Under the pieces are notes generated by a model. The model had not been told where the DNA came from. It searched no databases and saw nothing but the letters and a program-made list of their open reading frames with translations. Below are positions 18,418-28,730 of a stretch of 64,000 nucleotides of DNA, one piece after another. Numbering within the stretch: position 1 is the stretch's first letter; every line of letters starts with the position of its first letter. This DNA is from Aldehydirespirator sp965220485 (GTDB lineage Bacteria > Actinomycetota > Acidimicrobiia > Acidimicrobiales > Aldehydirespiratoraceae). The stretch spans positions 3,782,001 through 3,846,000 of the forward strand of contig OZ244832.1 of the NCBI GenBank assembly GCA_965220485.1, in the 5' to 3' direction. A program made the translations under genes and the position numbers.

Positions 18418-19464
18418 CTAGTCCGAAGGTTCAGCACCAGAGGTATCGCCCACGAACAGTCGGGGAGTAATCTTCCTCTCCAAGTCCTCTCGCACGTTCT
18501 CGCTTAGAGTATTGAGATAGGGCTGCCAGGACTTGAACTGCAAGGCAAGGCTCTGCAATCTTTCGTGCCGCCCGCGATGTTCAAGCGCCACCCGTCCTTC
18601 ACGTTTAGCGATGAACAGCAGAATGACTACCGGGCTGCCGATGATTGGCACACTTCTCAACACATCAAGCCATTGGTCCCAATCGGGTGCCAAAGGAGTC
18701 AGCCAGATGATCTGTGCGAGGGCTGCCCATGCCACCGCTCCCCACATACTCCAACGTGACCACTTGCCGTGCATCTCAGCCGATTCGTGCTCCTCGTTGG
18801 CGGCGAGTTCATGAGCACCACCTAACACCTGTTCAGCAGTGAATCCATACCGCTCTTGCAGGTCGGCCAATAGATCAGCCATCTCCTGCAATCGTTTGGA
18901 GTGCTCTGCTGTAGCAGATACCTTCAGGCGTGCAAACTCATCCCGAAGTTCAGTGGCCTGCTGTGTCACAGCCGTGCCATCCTTGGTGGCCGACCTCTTG
19001 AAAGAATCTGCCGCCTCCTTCTGTTCCTTTCGCATTTCGGTAATGGAGGTGGTTAGTTTCCGTCGAGCATCGGCCAACTCTGCATTGAGCGTCTGAGCAG
19101 ACTTCAGAGAGCGATCCGGGGGCATCGTAGGTATAAGAGACAACTCTTGAAGTAGTGGATGGAGCAGATTTCTAGAGTTGTGCCAATCTCGATTGCGTAC
19201 ATATTGGGAAAACTGATTGAAGTGGGTGTTCAAGTGCTGAAAGGACTGATCTGTCAAAGGGCCGTAGGCATCGCTGAACACTGCAAAGGCATAGTCCATG
19301 AGTTGAAGAATGGGCGTAGTATCGTCATCTACAAGAAAGTCCTTACTTCCCAGATCATCCAAGAGCGCTTCTAGAGTGTTACGTAACCCTACTTCATCCA
19401 TCTTCTTCAGTATGGGTTCAGGAAGTTGGGTGAGCATCTCTTTGGTGATTGTGAAGACAGTCAA
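18418..19464 (-). CDS. Coiled-coil protein with two C-terminal membrane segments, fourth gene of the DUF499/DUF1156 operon
   Basis: 348 aa with a TTG start at 19464, supported by AAGGAG 7 nt upstream. An N-terminal helical domain (about 1-120) is followed by a long coiled coil (about 125-215: LADARRKLTTSITEMRKE, ELRDEFARLKVSATAEH), then two hydrophobic segments (about 240-256 and 270-288) and a cytosolic tail. It lies 179 bp downstream of the DUF499 ATPase gene on the same strand. I do not recognise the family. The layout resembles membrane-anchored effectors or sensors in some defence operons, which is inference only. Confidence 0.6.
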   Translation of the reverse strand: MTVFTITKEMLTQLPEPILKKMDEVGLRNTLEALLDDLGSKDFLVDDDTTPILQLMDYAFAVFSDAYGPLTDQSFQHLNTHFNQFSQYVRNRDWHNSRNLLHPLLQELSLIPTMPPDRSLKSAQTLNAELADARRKLTTSITEMRKEQKEAADSFKRSATKDGTAVTQQATELRDEFARLKVSATAEHSKRLQEMADLLADLQERYGFTAEQVLGGAHELAANEEHESAEMHGKWSRWSMWGAVAWAALAQIIWLTPLAPDWDQWLDVLRSVPIIGSPVVILLFIAKREGRVALEHRGRHERLQSLALQFKSWQPYLNTLSENVREDLERKITPRLFVGDTSGAEPSD

Positions 19465-19643
19465 TGTGTTCTCCTTAGGAAGCGGCCCGCAGATGCGATA
19501 GCAATATCATGTCTGGCGTACCGCTGTCATCTCCATCCCGGTGGCTGTGACGATCTTAATGGCTATCCGCCTCCGTTCGGGCGGGTCGAATGGCGCTGCC
19601 CGTAACGCGTGAGAGCGTCGTGCCTCGAAGGAGCGGTGCCGTG

Positions 19644-22619
19644 TCATAGTTGGATGACGTTGACGCCGGTTCCTGCTTCTTTGGCTAGGTCTTCGAGCGC
19701 GTCGGCGTCGTCTTGTTCGCCGGTGATGGTGACTTGGGTGGTCTGGTTGATGTGAGCGATGTTGCCTTCTTCCATGCGGTTGGACAGTTCTCGTAGAAGG
19801 TGAACGAGATCGGCGTCGGGGTCGTCGGGGTTGACGGCGGTGTTGATGTTGAGGGTGAGTTGCCAATGCCTGACCTTCACGCCACCGGTGTCGTCGCCTC
19901 CTTCAGGCTCACCTGGTGAGCCTTCTCCCTCTCCGGTGTCTTCGGGTTCACAGATGCAGTCCTCTGGCGGTTGGCCGCACTTGGCGCAACTGGGGTGGCC
20001 TTCGCAGTCTCGGGATGGCTTGCCGCAGGTGGGGCACGTAGCGCGACGGATGCGGATGTTGTCGGCTGCAAGGTTGATGTCGTTGCGTGCGTGGACTGGG
20101 TAGACAACACCTTCGGGGCTGACCAGCTCGATGTCGCCCTTGGCGATGGCGTCGTAGATCGCATCTCGTAGTTCGGCCGCTCCGGTGGGCAGTAGCGGCT
20201 TGTGGGGATTTGACCAGAAGCCGTCTCGTATTTCCGAGATAGGGCAGCCGTAGTCGTTGTCGCGCAGGTTGTGGAGAAGGGCGCTGCGGGTGAATTCGCC
20301 GGGGTTGAACACCTTGCTGTATTCGCGCAGTTCCTCCCACACGTCTGAGCCGTTGAGGGCGCTCTGGGTGTCCTTGCGGAGCCTCAGGAACTCAACGCTG
20401 CGCTCAAAGTCGCCCTTCGGGGCGAGGTAGATGATGTGCTTGTAGCACTGGCGCACCATGGCGTCGAGCCGTTTCTTGGCTTCTCGGGCTTCCTCCTGGG
20501 CTTGCTTGTGCATGTCCTTGTCGGCTTTCACCGCAGGATGCTCAGCGACCCGTCTACGGGCGATCCATTCAGAGGCAAGGCCACGGGCCTGGGCGCGTAC
20601 AGCAGTGTTGGCACAAGCGAACACCGCTGATGACGCCCACTGGACACTCATCGGGTTCGGCCCGACACCCATGGCTGCGGTGGTTGCTGCTCGTGTGGCG
20701 GTGTCATCGCCGTTGAACAGCGAGAACCAGCGTGAATCCAAGATCACAAGCCTCGTCTGGTGCTTGTTGTCGATACCTGCCTGTGAGAGCACGTCAACGC
20801 ATTCCTGCGCCGTGCCTCCCTTGTCGGGAGCATCCCCACCATCGGCCTGCACGATGCGGTCGAACGGACCTGAGGATGCCAGATCGAAAGCACGCTCGGT
20901 GATCGCACTGTCACGGTCACGGTCGCTGACGGTCTTCTTCTCAGCCCGAGTCAGCATCGCCAACGTCTTGCGAGTCTCAAAGACCCACCGCTTCGGAGCA
21001 CCACCTCGCCCCGGCAGCGCATCCACCGACGCCGCTCCTTCTTCGGTCTCCAGCAACTCGGCTGCCACCGTCTCGGCGTCTCCGGTTCCGTAAGCTCCAC
21101 TGGGAACGAACGACGCTGCGAACAGTTCCGCTTCGGTCGCTCCACGAGCACCGCCAGCACGAGGACACAACGACCGGACGAACAACGCTGTTGCCATCCG
21201 CTCGGCTGCACGAGGGTTGTGCTTGGCCCAACCTTCTTCACGCACCGTGTCAAGACGACGTGCGGCTCCCCGTTCGGGGTTGTGCTGATCGACAACATCG
21301 ACGCTGGCGACCTCCCGAAGGTTGGCCTGAGTCTTCTCATCAGCGACAAGACCGGAACTGAGCAGAGACTCCCGGAGTTGGTTGGACTGCAACGGCAGAT
21401 CACCGCTGTCGATCAGTTCGGGTGCCCATTCGCCTGCCGCAGCACGGCGAGCCTGCTCATGCGCCGCTGATGCGAACACCCTGATCATGGACCGGACACG
21501 CTGGAAGCCAGCATGTTGCGCCCACTCATCCTCAGCGAGCGCTATCAGGGCAGGATGGAACGGGTAGCAGCGAGCGACCTGGCTTCGGAAGTCCGACTTC
21601 GACCAGCCGCCCAGCTTCTTGAAGACCTTCGTCTCCCAAGCGCCACGCAACTCATCAAGGAACCGACCCGCTGTGGCATCGGTGACCTCTTTGGAGGGCC
21701 GTTCGGTGAACAGGCGGCGCTGGATGATCTCAGCGAAGTCCCCTCCCCCTGTAACGGCAGTGGTGCGAGCGTTACGGGTGAGCAAGTCCTCCATCTCAGC
21801 GCGATGAGCAACCCCGGCGTCGTTCATCACCATGTTGTCCTTGTCGGAGGCGATCATCACCACAACCGCAGCACAGTTCGGAACGTCGTTGACGACATCG
21901 AGCAGCGCCCGCAGGAACGCCATGTCCAGCACTGCACCATCAGGGTCGGATGCAGCCGCCGCTCGGATGTAGTCCATGATCTCGTCAACGAGGATCAGCA
22001 CAGGCCGACCGACGCTGCTGAGCGCTTCAGCCACCTTCGCCTTGTTGGTGATGTGATCCTTGAAGGCGTCGTAACGGTGACCATCCTTGTCGAAGAGCCT
22101 CCACAAGAACCGCTCCCCGAGTCGGCTCGCAGGGCCGAAGTCCTCCGCATCCGTGGTTGTGTTGTCGCAGTCCAAGACAACACAGATCGGGTTACCCAAG
22201 TCGGCACGCACGCTCCCTTTCCCAGCGATGTTCTCCGCTGACGCCATGACCTCTGCGCCTAGGTCGGTTGCTGCGAGTTCTTCGGGATGCGCAGCGAGAT
22301 GCCACAACCCGATCAGCCCGTGGGACTTGCCGCCCCCCATAGCTTGATCGAGCCGCCACATAGCGCTCGTCTGAGTCGAACCAGGCACCCCTAGCCGCAC
22401 CGCCACCCGTGCCATCAACTCCACGAGGTTGCCTGTCGGGTGGGTGATGCTGCCGAAGTAGGCCGCATCCGAATAGGGCGTTAAGCCAGCGCCTACCCCC
22501 TCCTTGCCGAACACGGCGTTGTGCAACGACATCTGAACATCGTCAATGGCACCGCCACTGCTCGTGACCTCATCTCGCAGGGCGATGACCTCCCACCAGG
22601 GTGCGCTCGTGCTCGTCAT
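19644..22619 (-). CDS. DUF499-family AAA+-like ATPase, defence-associated
   Basis: 991 aa from the ATG at 22619 (GGGAG upstream); the frame is open to 22712 without similarity. The N-terminal ATPase has Walker A MGGGKSHG at 94-99 and a Walker B-like ILVDEIMDY, as in DUF499 proteins. A large helical middle follows, then a C-terminal zinc ribbon (CPTCGKPSRDC and CAKCGQPPEDCIC) and a final about 90-residue domain. DUF499 proteins recur beside DUF1156 methylases and helicases in phage-defence islands of bacteria and archaea. The gene starts 22 bp after the methylase stop. Confidence 0.85.
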   Translation of the reverse strand: MTSTSAPWWEVIALRDEVTSSGGAIDDVQMSLHNAVFGKEGVGAGLTPYSDAAYFGSITHPTGNLVELMARVAVRLGVPGSTQTSAMWRLDQAMGGGKSHGLIGLWHLAAHPEELAATDLGAEVMASAENIAGKGSVRADLGNPICVVLDCDNTTTDAEDFGPASRLGERFLWRLFDKDGHRYDAFKDHITNKAKVAEALSSVGRPVLILVDEIMDYIRAAAASDPDGAVLDMAFLRALLDVVNDVPNCAAVVVMIASDKDNMVMNDAGVAHRAEMEDLLTRNARTTAVTGGGDFAEIIQRRLFTERPSKEVTDATAGRFLDELRGAWETKVFKKLGGWSKSDFRSQVARCYPFHPALIALAEDEWAQHAGFQRVRSMIRVFASAAHEQARRAAAGEWAPELIDSGDLPLQSNQLRESLLSSGLVADEKTQANLREVASVDVVDQHNPERGAARRLDTVREEGWAKHNPRAAERMATALFVRSLCPRAGGARGATEAELFAASFVPSGAYGTGDAETVAAELLETEEGAASVDALPGRGGAPKRWVFETRKTLAMLTRAEKKTVSDRDRDSAITERAFDLASSGPFDRIVQADGGDAPDKGGTAQECVDVLSQAGIDNKHQTRLVILDSRWFSLFNGDDTATRAATTAAMGVGPNPMSVQWASSAVFACANTAVRAQARGLASEWIARRRVAEHPAVKADKDMHKQAQEEAREAKKRLDAMVRQCYKHIIYLAPKGDFERSVEFLRLRKDTQSALNGSDVWEELREYSKVFNPGEFTRSALLHNLRDNDYGCPISEIRDGFWSNPHKPLLPTGAAELRDAIYDAIAKGDIELVSPEGVVYPVHARNDINLAADNIRIRRATCPTCGKPSRDCEGHPSCAKCGQPPEDCICEPEDTGEGEGSPGEPEGGDDTGGVKVRHWQLTLNINTAVNPDDPDADLVHLLRELSNRMEEGNIAHINQTTQVTITGEQDDADALEDLAKEAGTGVNVIQL

Positions 22620-22641
22620 GATGTGCTCCCGTTCCTTCCGC

Positions 22642-25377
22642 TCAGAACATCCTGATCTGGCTGTCCTGATCGGCCTTGACTTTGAGTTCCTTCTGATGCT
22701 CCGTGCGAGCACGCTGCGCCTGACCGCAGATCAAGTGGCGGTTCCGCATCGCCCACGCCCAAATCTGCCCGTCATCGTCGCCCTCACCAACGAACCGGGC
22801 AAGTTCGGTCATAGCTGCCCACAGCATCTCATCGTTCTCCCGATCAAGCAGGTGCAGAGCGTCAGCAATGTCGGACAGGGAGCGTCCCTCCGCAGCAACA
22901 GCCAGGGCGATGTCGATGACAGCACTAGTCGAGTGCAAGTGGTGCGCCCTGGATGTTTCTGCGAACTCGTCACCGTAAGCCAACCGTGACCCACCCTTTT
23001 CCTTGGTGATGATGCCCTCTACATCGCTGTCGGACATGTCGTAGGACAAGCGTTGCCACCTCGCTTCGGACGCTGCCGCCACCCTTCTGCCGTGCTGCCG
23101 CGCCCACGAGATGGCGAAGCGTGTGCGCTCATCAAAGTCCGTTAGACGGAACTTGTCGATCCGCACATTCGCCGCTTCCTCTACGGCCTTGTGCGCCAAC
23201 CCCAAGAAGTGTTGGATTGAAACCGGGACACCTGTGAAATCGCGAACCTCGCTGTAGCGGCCCACTACCTCCATCGCTGGAGCTATAGCAGCCATCCTTT
23301 GGTCCGAGTCAGCAAGCCCATCAGCCGTCCATTCCTGCACACGCTGGGCGATTTCCGCACGCACTTCGTCATCCACCCTTCGCACATCACCCAAGGGGCG
23401 ATCCGCTCCCGCGGCACGACAAGCCATCATGATCGTGTTGTCGATGTACTCGCCGGTCTGCTTACCGCCCTTCTCCGTGCTGCACGGCCACGAACCCGTG
23501 AGCACCAGACCCGCATCGGTGATCGCAGTTAGCACCCTTGCCCACGCGTCCGGGTCGCCGTGTCCGAACACGATGCTCACGACGCCCTCCGCTCCCACCT
23601 TCAAACGAGCCTGGTCGAAGGCTTTGGTGATGCAGTCCTTGTAGTGGGCTTCGGTGCGGTGGTCGTCTCCGATTGAGCCGAACTTGATGACAGCCTCGTT
23701 GGTTTTTTCCTGCAACCCGTCAGGGTCAGTAGTCACACCAAACCATGGATGTGCCGTTACTATGGCGCGCTTGAGCCATACGAACAGCAGGTCTGAGGAG
23801 TCGCAATAGTTGATCATGGAGTCATAGGGTGGATCGGTAACCACCGCGTCGAGGCAACCATCAGGCAGTGGCATTTCCATTGCGGAACCACGTTGGATTA
23901 TGGCTGGACGCCCTGATCGTCTATCGAGTTGTCGGCCCAGATACCTGATGGTCTGTTTGGAGAGTGAACCCCAAGTAGCAGGCCCGCTGCCACAGCCGGT
24001 TTCAAAGTAATCGAAACTGTGTGAGATGCCGGAGTCGTTATAGTAGGCGTCCCCGACAGCTTGAACACCTAGATACAGAGTTGCACTTCGCGTGCTGTAT
24101 CGTATTCGTCGCACAAGTATCGAAGCTGCATATCCGGTCAACGCCGATGAGTAGTCATGACTGATCCCTGCTGCAAGCATCTCGCGACACATGTTGTCAA
24201 TGGTCCGTGCTAGGCGTACAAACCCGAGAGTTTGACGAGGGTTACACAATCTCCCCCAGCTTTCGTAGCCGTATCCGGCAGGGCCGATGAATGCCGAGAG
24301 CCCAGAATCAAGTCTCTCCGACGGGATAGCAGGCAATCCTGATCCGAACGAAACTTCATTCTCCAACGTTTCTGTTGCTATTCCAAGGGGTTTCAAGTCG
24401 GCGTTCGTGGGTTCCCGATAGGATTTTCCGATGTTCTCATCGAGATCAGCAACGACTAGCATCGCGTCCCTCCCAAGACCGTCACGCATCATGCGCTTCG
24501 CTACGTCGAGCGGATGAGCGTGGCCGCAAAAGCAACAGACAGCCGTCTTGCCTCGCTTGCCGGGGACTTTCACAAGAGTGGGCTGATTCCGAGGGCGACC
24601 GTCATGTACTTCGGTCTTAAACGCGCCTGAGGTAGTGTCTGCAACGATTTCATATGACTGTCCTGCATCATCCGCTCTTGGGCGCTTCTTGACCTTCGGG
24701 TGTCGCAACGTGAGGCTGCCTGTGAGTGGGAACCTGTTGCCGCAGTTCGTGCATGGCAACGTGATTGCCCACACATACCCCCACGGACGCTTCCCATCAA
24801 CGATGGGATAGAACTCTCCCATCGCGTCCGAGTAGCGTTCGGCCAAGAAATCGAGCAGGAAACTCACATCCCTCAGTAGTTTTGGCTCCGTGAAGTGCTC
24901 CGTCTTGTGTTGCGTATAGCTGTTGAAGGGTAGGTCAGGCTCGTTGTCCCAGTCCCGAAGTGGATAATCCGCCAGGAGCTTGCCTGCCAGGGTCGCTACT
25001 GGCGAGTAGTCGATGCCCCATGATTGAATGCCGAACCGGGCGGCTTCGAGGGGGATCATTGCTCGGCCCGAAAACGGATCGCACAGCTTGGCCCCGTTCG
25101 GGTAGTGCTTCGCAAGTTCCTGACGCAGTTCGCTGTTGTTAGCGTCGTAGCCCTCCATCGCCCCACGAACCAGTTTCTTCAGTCGATCCTGTTCACGCTC
25201 GTCGTCGGGCCACGGCAGCAGGGAACAGATGACTGCGGCTTTCGCTTGGGCGAGAGGCCGGGATGCGAACCAGGTGAACAGGCTCTTCTCAGCGAACCCA
25301 CTTCCCCATCCTCGCCCTGCCGACTCCCTGGACACCTCGGCGCAGGGGAACCATCGTTCGATCATGCGGGTGGTCAC
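22642..25377 (-). CDS. DUF1156 adenine-specific DNA methyltransferase (COG1743 type, with Zn ribbon)
   Basis: 911 aa. The N-terminal DUF1156 region (ERWFPCAEVSRESAGRGWG) is followed by SAM motif I as CDPFSGRAMIPLEA (D100). Zinc-binding pairs are at CTNCGNRF and CCFCGHAH, and the catalytic motif IV is DPPYDSMINY (D515), the DPPY type of N6-adenine methylases. The gene would mark host DNA in a restriction-like system; the target site is unknown. The GTG start overlaps the helicase stop by 4 bp (GTGA), so the genes are co-translated. PglX of type 3 BREX is of the same COG, but other BREX genes are absent. Confidence 0.87.
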   Translation of the reverse strand: MTTRMIERWFPCAEVSRESAGRGWGSGFAEKSLFTWFASRPLAQAKAAVICSLLPWPDDEREQDRLKKLVRGAMEGYDANNSELRQELAKHYPNGAKLCDPFSGRAMIPLEAARFGIQSWGIDYSPVATLAGKLLADYPLRDWDNEPDLPFNSYTQHKTEHFTEPKLLRDVSFLLDFLAERYSDAMGEFYPIVDGKRPWGYVWAITLPCTNCGNRFPLTGSLTLRHPKVKKRPRADDAGQSYEIVADTTSGAFKTEVHDGRPRNQPTLVKVPGKRGKTAVCCFCGHAHPLDVAKRMMRDGLGRDAMLVVADLDENIGKSYREPTNADLKPLGIATETLENEVSFGSGLPAIPSERLDSGLSAFIGPAGYGYESWGRLCNPRQTLGFVRLARTIDNMCREMLAAGISHDYSSALTGYAASILVRRIRYSTRSATLYLGVQAVGDAYYNDSGISHSFDYFETGCGSGPATWGSLSKQTIRYLGRQLDRRSGRPAIIQRGSAMEMPLPDGCLDAVVTDPPYDSMINYCDSSDLLFVWLKRAIVTAHPWFGVTTDPDGLQEKTNEAVIKFGSIGDDHRTEAHYKDCITKAFDQARLKVGAEGVVSIVFGHGDPDAWARVLTAITDAGLVLTGSWPCSTEKGGKQTGEYIDNTIMMACRAAGADRPLGDVRRVDDEVRAEIAQRVQEWTADGLADSDQRMAAIAPAMEVVGRYSEVRDFTGVPVSIQHFLGLAHKAVEEAANVRIDKFRLTDFDERTRFAISWARQHGRRVAAASEARWQRLSYDMSDSDVEGIITKEKGGSRLAYGDEFAETSRAHHLHSTSAVIDIALAVAAEGRSLSDIADALHLLDRENDEMLWAAMTELARFVGEGDDDGQIWAWAMRNRHLICGQAQRARTEHQKELKVKADQDSQIRMF

Positions 25378-28300
25378 GCTGCTTCTCCTTGCTTGCTCAG
25401 GGCTGCTTTGAGTTGGCTTCCGGGCAGCCGCACGATGGGCACATCGATGAAGCTGTCACGGAACGTTTCTGCGGGGTTCTGCCACGCTGCGTAGAGTCGG
25501 CCTTCTCCGTCGAAGCAGTTCTCCACCACGTATAGCCAATACTCGTCGCCTAGCTGGGAAGCCTTGGCGAGTTCGCCGCCTGTGAGCCTGACTCCGGCGC
25601 TGGAGGCGTTGCCAGCGAGTCCCTTTGCTTCGATGCATCGCTGCTCGGAACCTCGTTCTGCGTACAGGTCATAGCTGTCGCCTTCGGTGTGCACGTCGGT
25701 GACCCTCCACCCTTGGGCGGTGAGACGGTTCGTGATGTGGCGCATCGCAACCGCCTCGCTCTCAGGATCGGTGTCGTCGGCTTCATCGTCGTCCTGTTGA
25801 ACGGCGACGACACGCGCCCATCCGATTCTGCGAGGCTCGCCACAGGCCACCTTTGCCACGGTCTTGGCTTCTTCGATGCGGGCTGCGATGGTTGCCTTGA
25901 TCTTGTTTCTCTGCGCCAGTTTGGTTTCTCGGTCAGGGATCGGGTCGGTCAGCGCGTTCGGCAGTCGTTGCAGTTGCTTGCGCTGTTGATCGACCCACGA
26001 GTCGAGCCGTTCCGCTCGGCGGGAGCGCTCCTTGTCGGCTGCTTCGACAGCCTGCTGGCGTGCGGCTTCTGCATCCCCTGATGGGAGAGGAACCGGAGTG
26101 AGGTCTTGGGCCGGGGCCAGGTTGGGCAGGGTGTCCCATGAGACAGTACGCGCCTCACCGGAAGCAGAGACACGGATCAGCCATGACAGAGTGCCTTCGC
26201 GTGGTCGGTGCTTGGGATTGTGGCCCCCTGAGCCTTCGGTGATGTCGCACTCGTAGACGAACAGCGTGTAGTCCTCGCGCGCTGACCTGTCGCTCAGTAC
26301 CGCTCCCTGCCACATCTCTGGCTCGACCCGCTCACGCAACCCTTTCACGAGTGTCGTGAGCGCCGGATCGCTCGGCCCGAGCATGATCGTGTCAGCGGCT
26401 CGGTCAACGCCGTCCTCTATCGCCTTCTGGCGGGCATCGGCTCGTGTGGCCACCACCGCCCTCCCATTCGACAACCGCAGTGATGCAGGCAGTTGCCAGC
26501 CGTGAACGGCAGTGGAGGCAGACAGGTAGAAGAACCCGTCATCGCCCAACGGAGCCGGATCGCATCGCAGCAGTCTGCCCTTCGCGATGCGGGTGAGGTA
26601 CCGCTCAACGATGATCGGGTTGATGCGAGCGAGATGGTCGTCGTGGCGTGCAGCATTCGCCGCAGCCACATCCACTTCGCTGCTCAACGCCCGCAGTTCC
26701 GCAAAATACTCGTCACGAGCACGCCGGATTTCCTCCAGCGACGGCCAATCGCCCCCAGATGCCCCGCTCGGGCTGGAGTCATAGAACAGTCTCAGCAGGC
26801 TCTCACGGTCGCCTCGTGTTGTGCCGGACTCGACTCGTTCCATGATCGCGTTGAGGCTGTCGAACATCCTGCCGCCGAGTTCGTTGGCCGCTTCAATCAG
26901 CCTGTCCAGGAGCCGCTGGTGGGCGTCTCCCTCACGAGTGCCCAAAGCGACCATGTTGTAGAGCATCACCTTGTGCTCCTGGCCGATGCGATGGATACGG
27001 CCCATCCGCTGCTCCAGCCTGACCAGCGACCACGGGATATCCCAGTTGACCAGCACGTTCGCCACTTGCAGGTCGATGCCCTCGTTACCTGCATCGGTGG
27101 AGACGATGACCTCGAACTGACAGTCCATGAACCGCTTCTGGATCGCTGCCCGTTCGACGTGATTGTCCGCACCGGAGTAGCGCTCTGCTGTGAAACCGGT
27201 GTCCTTGAACGCTCGGATGAGCCAGTCAGCGGTGTCGGCGTACTCGGTGAACACGACAAGCTGCTTGCCTGAGCCGGGATTGATCCCGTTCTCGGCCAGA
27301 CGCTTGATCATCGGTTCCCACTTGGAGACGTTCAACTCGTCCAACGCGAGCCGGTCAGGATCGAGCATCGGCTCCAACTCGGCCAGCACTTCGCTGATCG
27401 CTTGCCTCTCAGCCTTGGCGTCTACCGATGCAGCACCAACGACCTCTTCCTCGTTTGCGTCGTCATCGTCAGGATCGCCACCTGACTCGGCCATCGAAGC
27501 GTCCCCTGTTCCCATCTTGTCGGAGCGTCGGCGCAGAGTCTCTGCCAGCGCATACAGCGACGAAGCAGCCCTCTTGCCATAGACCATCGCAGCGAGCGCA
27601 CGACCCTTCACAGGGAAGTACGTCAGAACTAGCTCCAGCGCCTTGTCGTAGAAGCGCTGCTCGGTCGGGTTCATCTGCACCTTGACGTTGACAGCTTCAC
27701 GTTCCTTGAACAGGAGGCTCTTGGTGTCGTAATCGACCAGCTCCTCCTTCATCCGCCGCAAGAAATGCAACGGCCCCGGCGTCAGCGGAGTAGTGCTCTT
27801 TGGTTCCTGCTGGTCGGAGCGTCGGCGCTTGGGCAGACCGCTGTCAGGCTCGCTGCTGGTGGGGAACACATCAGGATCGACCAGATGCAGCAACTCCCGG
27901 AAGTACCACTCGTCGCCCCGGTGCGGTGTAGCGGTCAAGAACACCGCATGAGGCACACTGGCCGACAGTTCCTTCCCCACCCTGTGGAAGGTCTCCGCTG
28001 TGGGGGTCATCCGGTGCGCCTCGTCAAAGATGATCGCATCCCATCCAGCCTCATCGGGGTGCAAGGCATCCCGAAGCGGCTTGTTCATGGATGCCAGGTT
28101 CAGCGACACGATCCACAAGTCGTCGTCTGATCCCGCCAGAGCACGCTGACGGATCGTCTCGGCGGTCACCTCTCGCAAGTCCTGCCCGAAGAACCGCTTG
28201 AAGTCGGCCCTCCACTTGATGACCAGATGCGCCGGACACACAATCAACGCACGTTTCGCAAGACCTAGCCGTTGAGCCTCACGCAGCCACAGCCCCGACA

Positions 28301-28730
28301 TGATCGTCTTGCCCGTTCCCGGCTCATCAGCCAGCAGGAACCGCAACAGCGGTTGGGTCAGCATGTGACCGTAGACGGCATCCATCTGATGCGGATACGG
28401 CTTCAGCGTCGTGGAAGCCAGCACCGTCGAACGAGCCGACCGCACCGCCCCCAGCATCCACTCGTTCCACAACCCGGCCAGCACCACCTCGGGTGGGGCT
28501 GCACCATCCTCTGTGACCACCTTGACCCGCTCGGCCTGTGCGGAGGTGAGCGACACCTTGCGAACCTCGCCTGAAGCGGCTTCATCGGTCACATACAGGT
28601 CTACGCCGTTCGGTCTCGGCACAACCGCATCAGCGACCACAACCCCCGTCTCACCCGGCAACTGAAGCCGTTGACCACTCACAAGCCGATCCGGGCCAGA
28701 CCCCTGTACCTGTGGCCCGGCCACTACCAA
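25374..28730 (-). CDS. SNF2/superfamily 2 helicase with C-terminal DUF3883-like nuclease fold
   Basis: 1118 aa. SNF2-type motor: motif I LLADEPGTGKT (about 134-142), motif II FDEAHRM, motif III LTATPHRG, then an acidic linker insert (DPDDDDANEEE) and the second RecA lobe with VSTDAGNEGIDLQ and RMGRIHRIGQ. The last about 110 residues (YDLYAERG near 1021, then CIEAKG about 1034) look like a DUF3883/restriction-endonuclease fold with D...ExK. First gene of the operon helicase-methylase-ATPase. It could act as the translocase or nuclease of a restriction-like complex. The start at 28730 has no clear ribosome-binding site. Confidence 0.87.
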   Translation of the reverse strand: MVVAGPQVQGSGPDRLVSGQRLQLPGETGVVVADAVVPRPNGVDLYVTDEAASGEVRKVSLTSAQAERVKVVTEDGAAPPEVVLAGLWNEWMLGAVRSARSTVLASTTLKPYPHQMDAVYGHMLTQPLLRFLLADEPGTGKTIMSGLWLREAQRLGLAKRALIVCPAHLVIKWRADFKRFFGQDLREVTAETIRQRALAGSDDDLWIVSLNLASMNKPLRDALHPDEAGWDAIIFDEAHRMTPTAETFHRVGKELSASVPHAVFLTATPHRGDEWYFRELLHLVDPDVFPTSSEPDSGLPKRRRSDQQEPKSTTPLTPGPLHFLRRMKEELVDYDTKSLLFKEREAVNVKVQMNPTEQRFYDKALELVLTYFPVKGRALAAMVYGKRAASSLYALAETLRRRSDKMGTGDASMAESGGDPDDDDANEEEVVGAASVDAKAERQAISEVLAELEPMLDPDRLALDELNVSKWEPMIKRLAENGINPGSGKQLVVFTEYADTADWLIRAFKDTGFTAERYSGADNHVERAAIQKRFMDCQFEVIVSTDAGNEGIDLQVANVLVNWDIPWSLVRLEQRMGRIHRIGQEHKVMLYNMVALGTREGDAHQRLLDRLIEAANELGGRMFDSLNAIMERVESGTTRGDRESLLRLFYDSSPSGASGGDWPSLEEIRRARDEYFAELRALSSEVDVAAANAARHDDHLARINPIIVERYLTRIAKGRLLRCDPAPLGDDGFFYLSASTAVHGWQLPASLRLSNGRAVVATRADARQKAIEDGVDRAADTIMLGPSDPALTTLVKGLRERVEPEMWQGAVLSDRSAREDYTLFVYECDITEGSGGHNPKHRPREGTLSWLIRVSASGEARTVSWDTLPNLAPAQDLTPVPLPSGDAEAARQQAVEAADKERSRRAERLDSWVDQQRKQLQRLPNALTDPIPDRETKLAQRNKIKATIAARIEEAKTVAKVACGEPRRIGWARVVAVQQDDDEADDTDPESEAVAMRHITNRLTAQGWRVTDVHTEGDSYDLYAERGSEQRCIEAKGLAGNASSAGVRLTGGELAKASQLGDEYWLYVVENCFDGEGRLYAAWQNPAETFRDSFIDVPIVRLPGSQLKAALSKQGEAA

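Noticed and set aside
18418..28730. BREX or DISARM by name
   Set aside because: The methylase is of the PglX type-3 COG and the helicase is SNF2-like, but PglZ, BrxL, BrxA/B, DrmA, DrmB and DrmC are not present in this operon.
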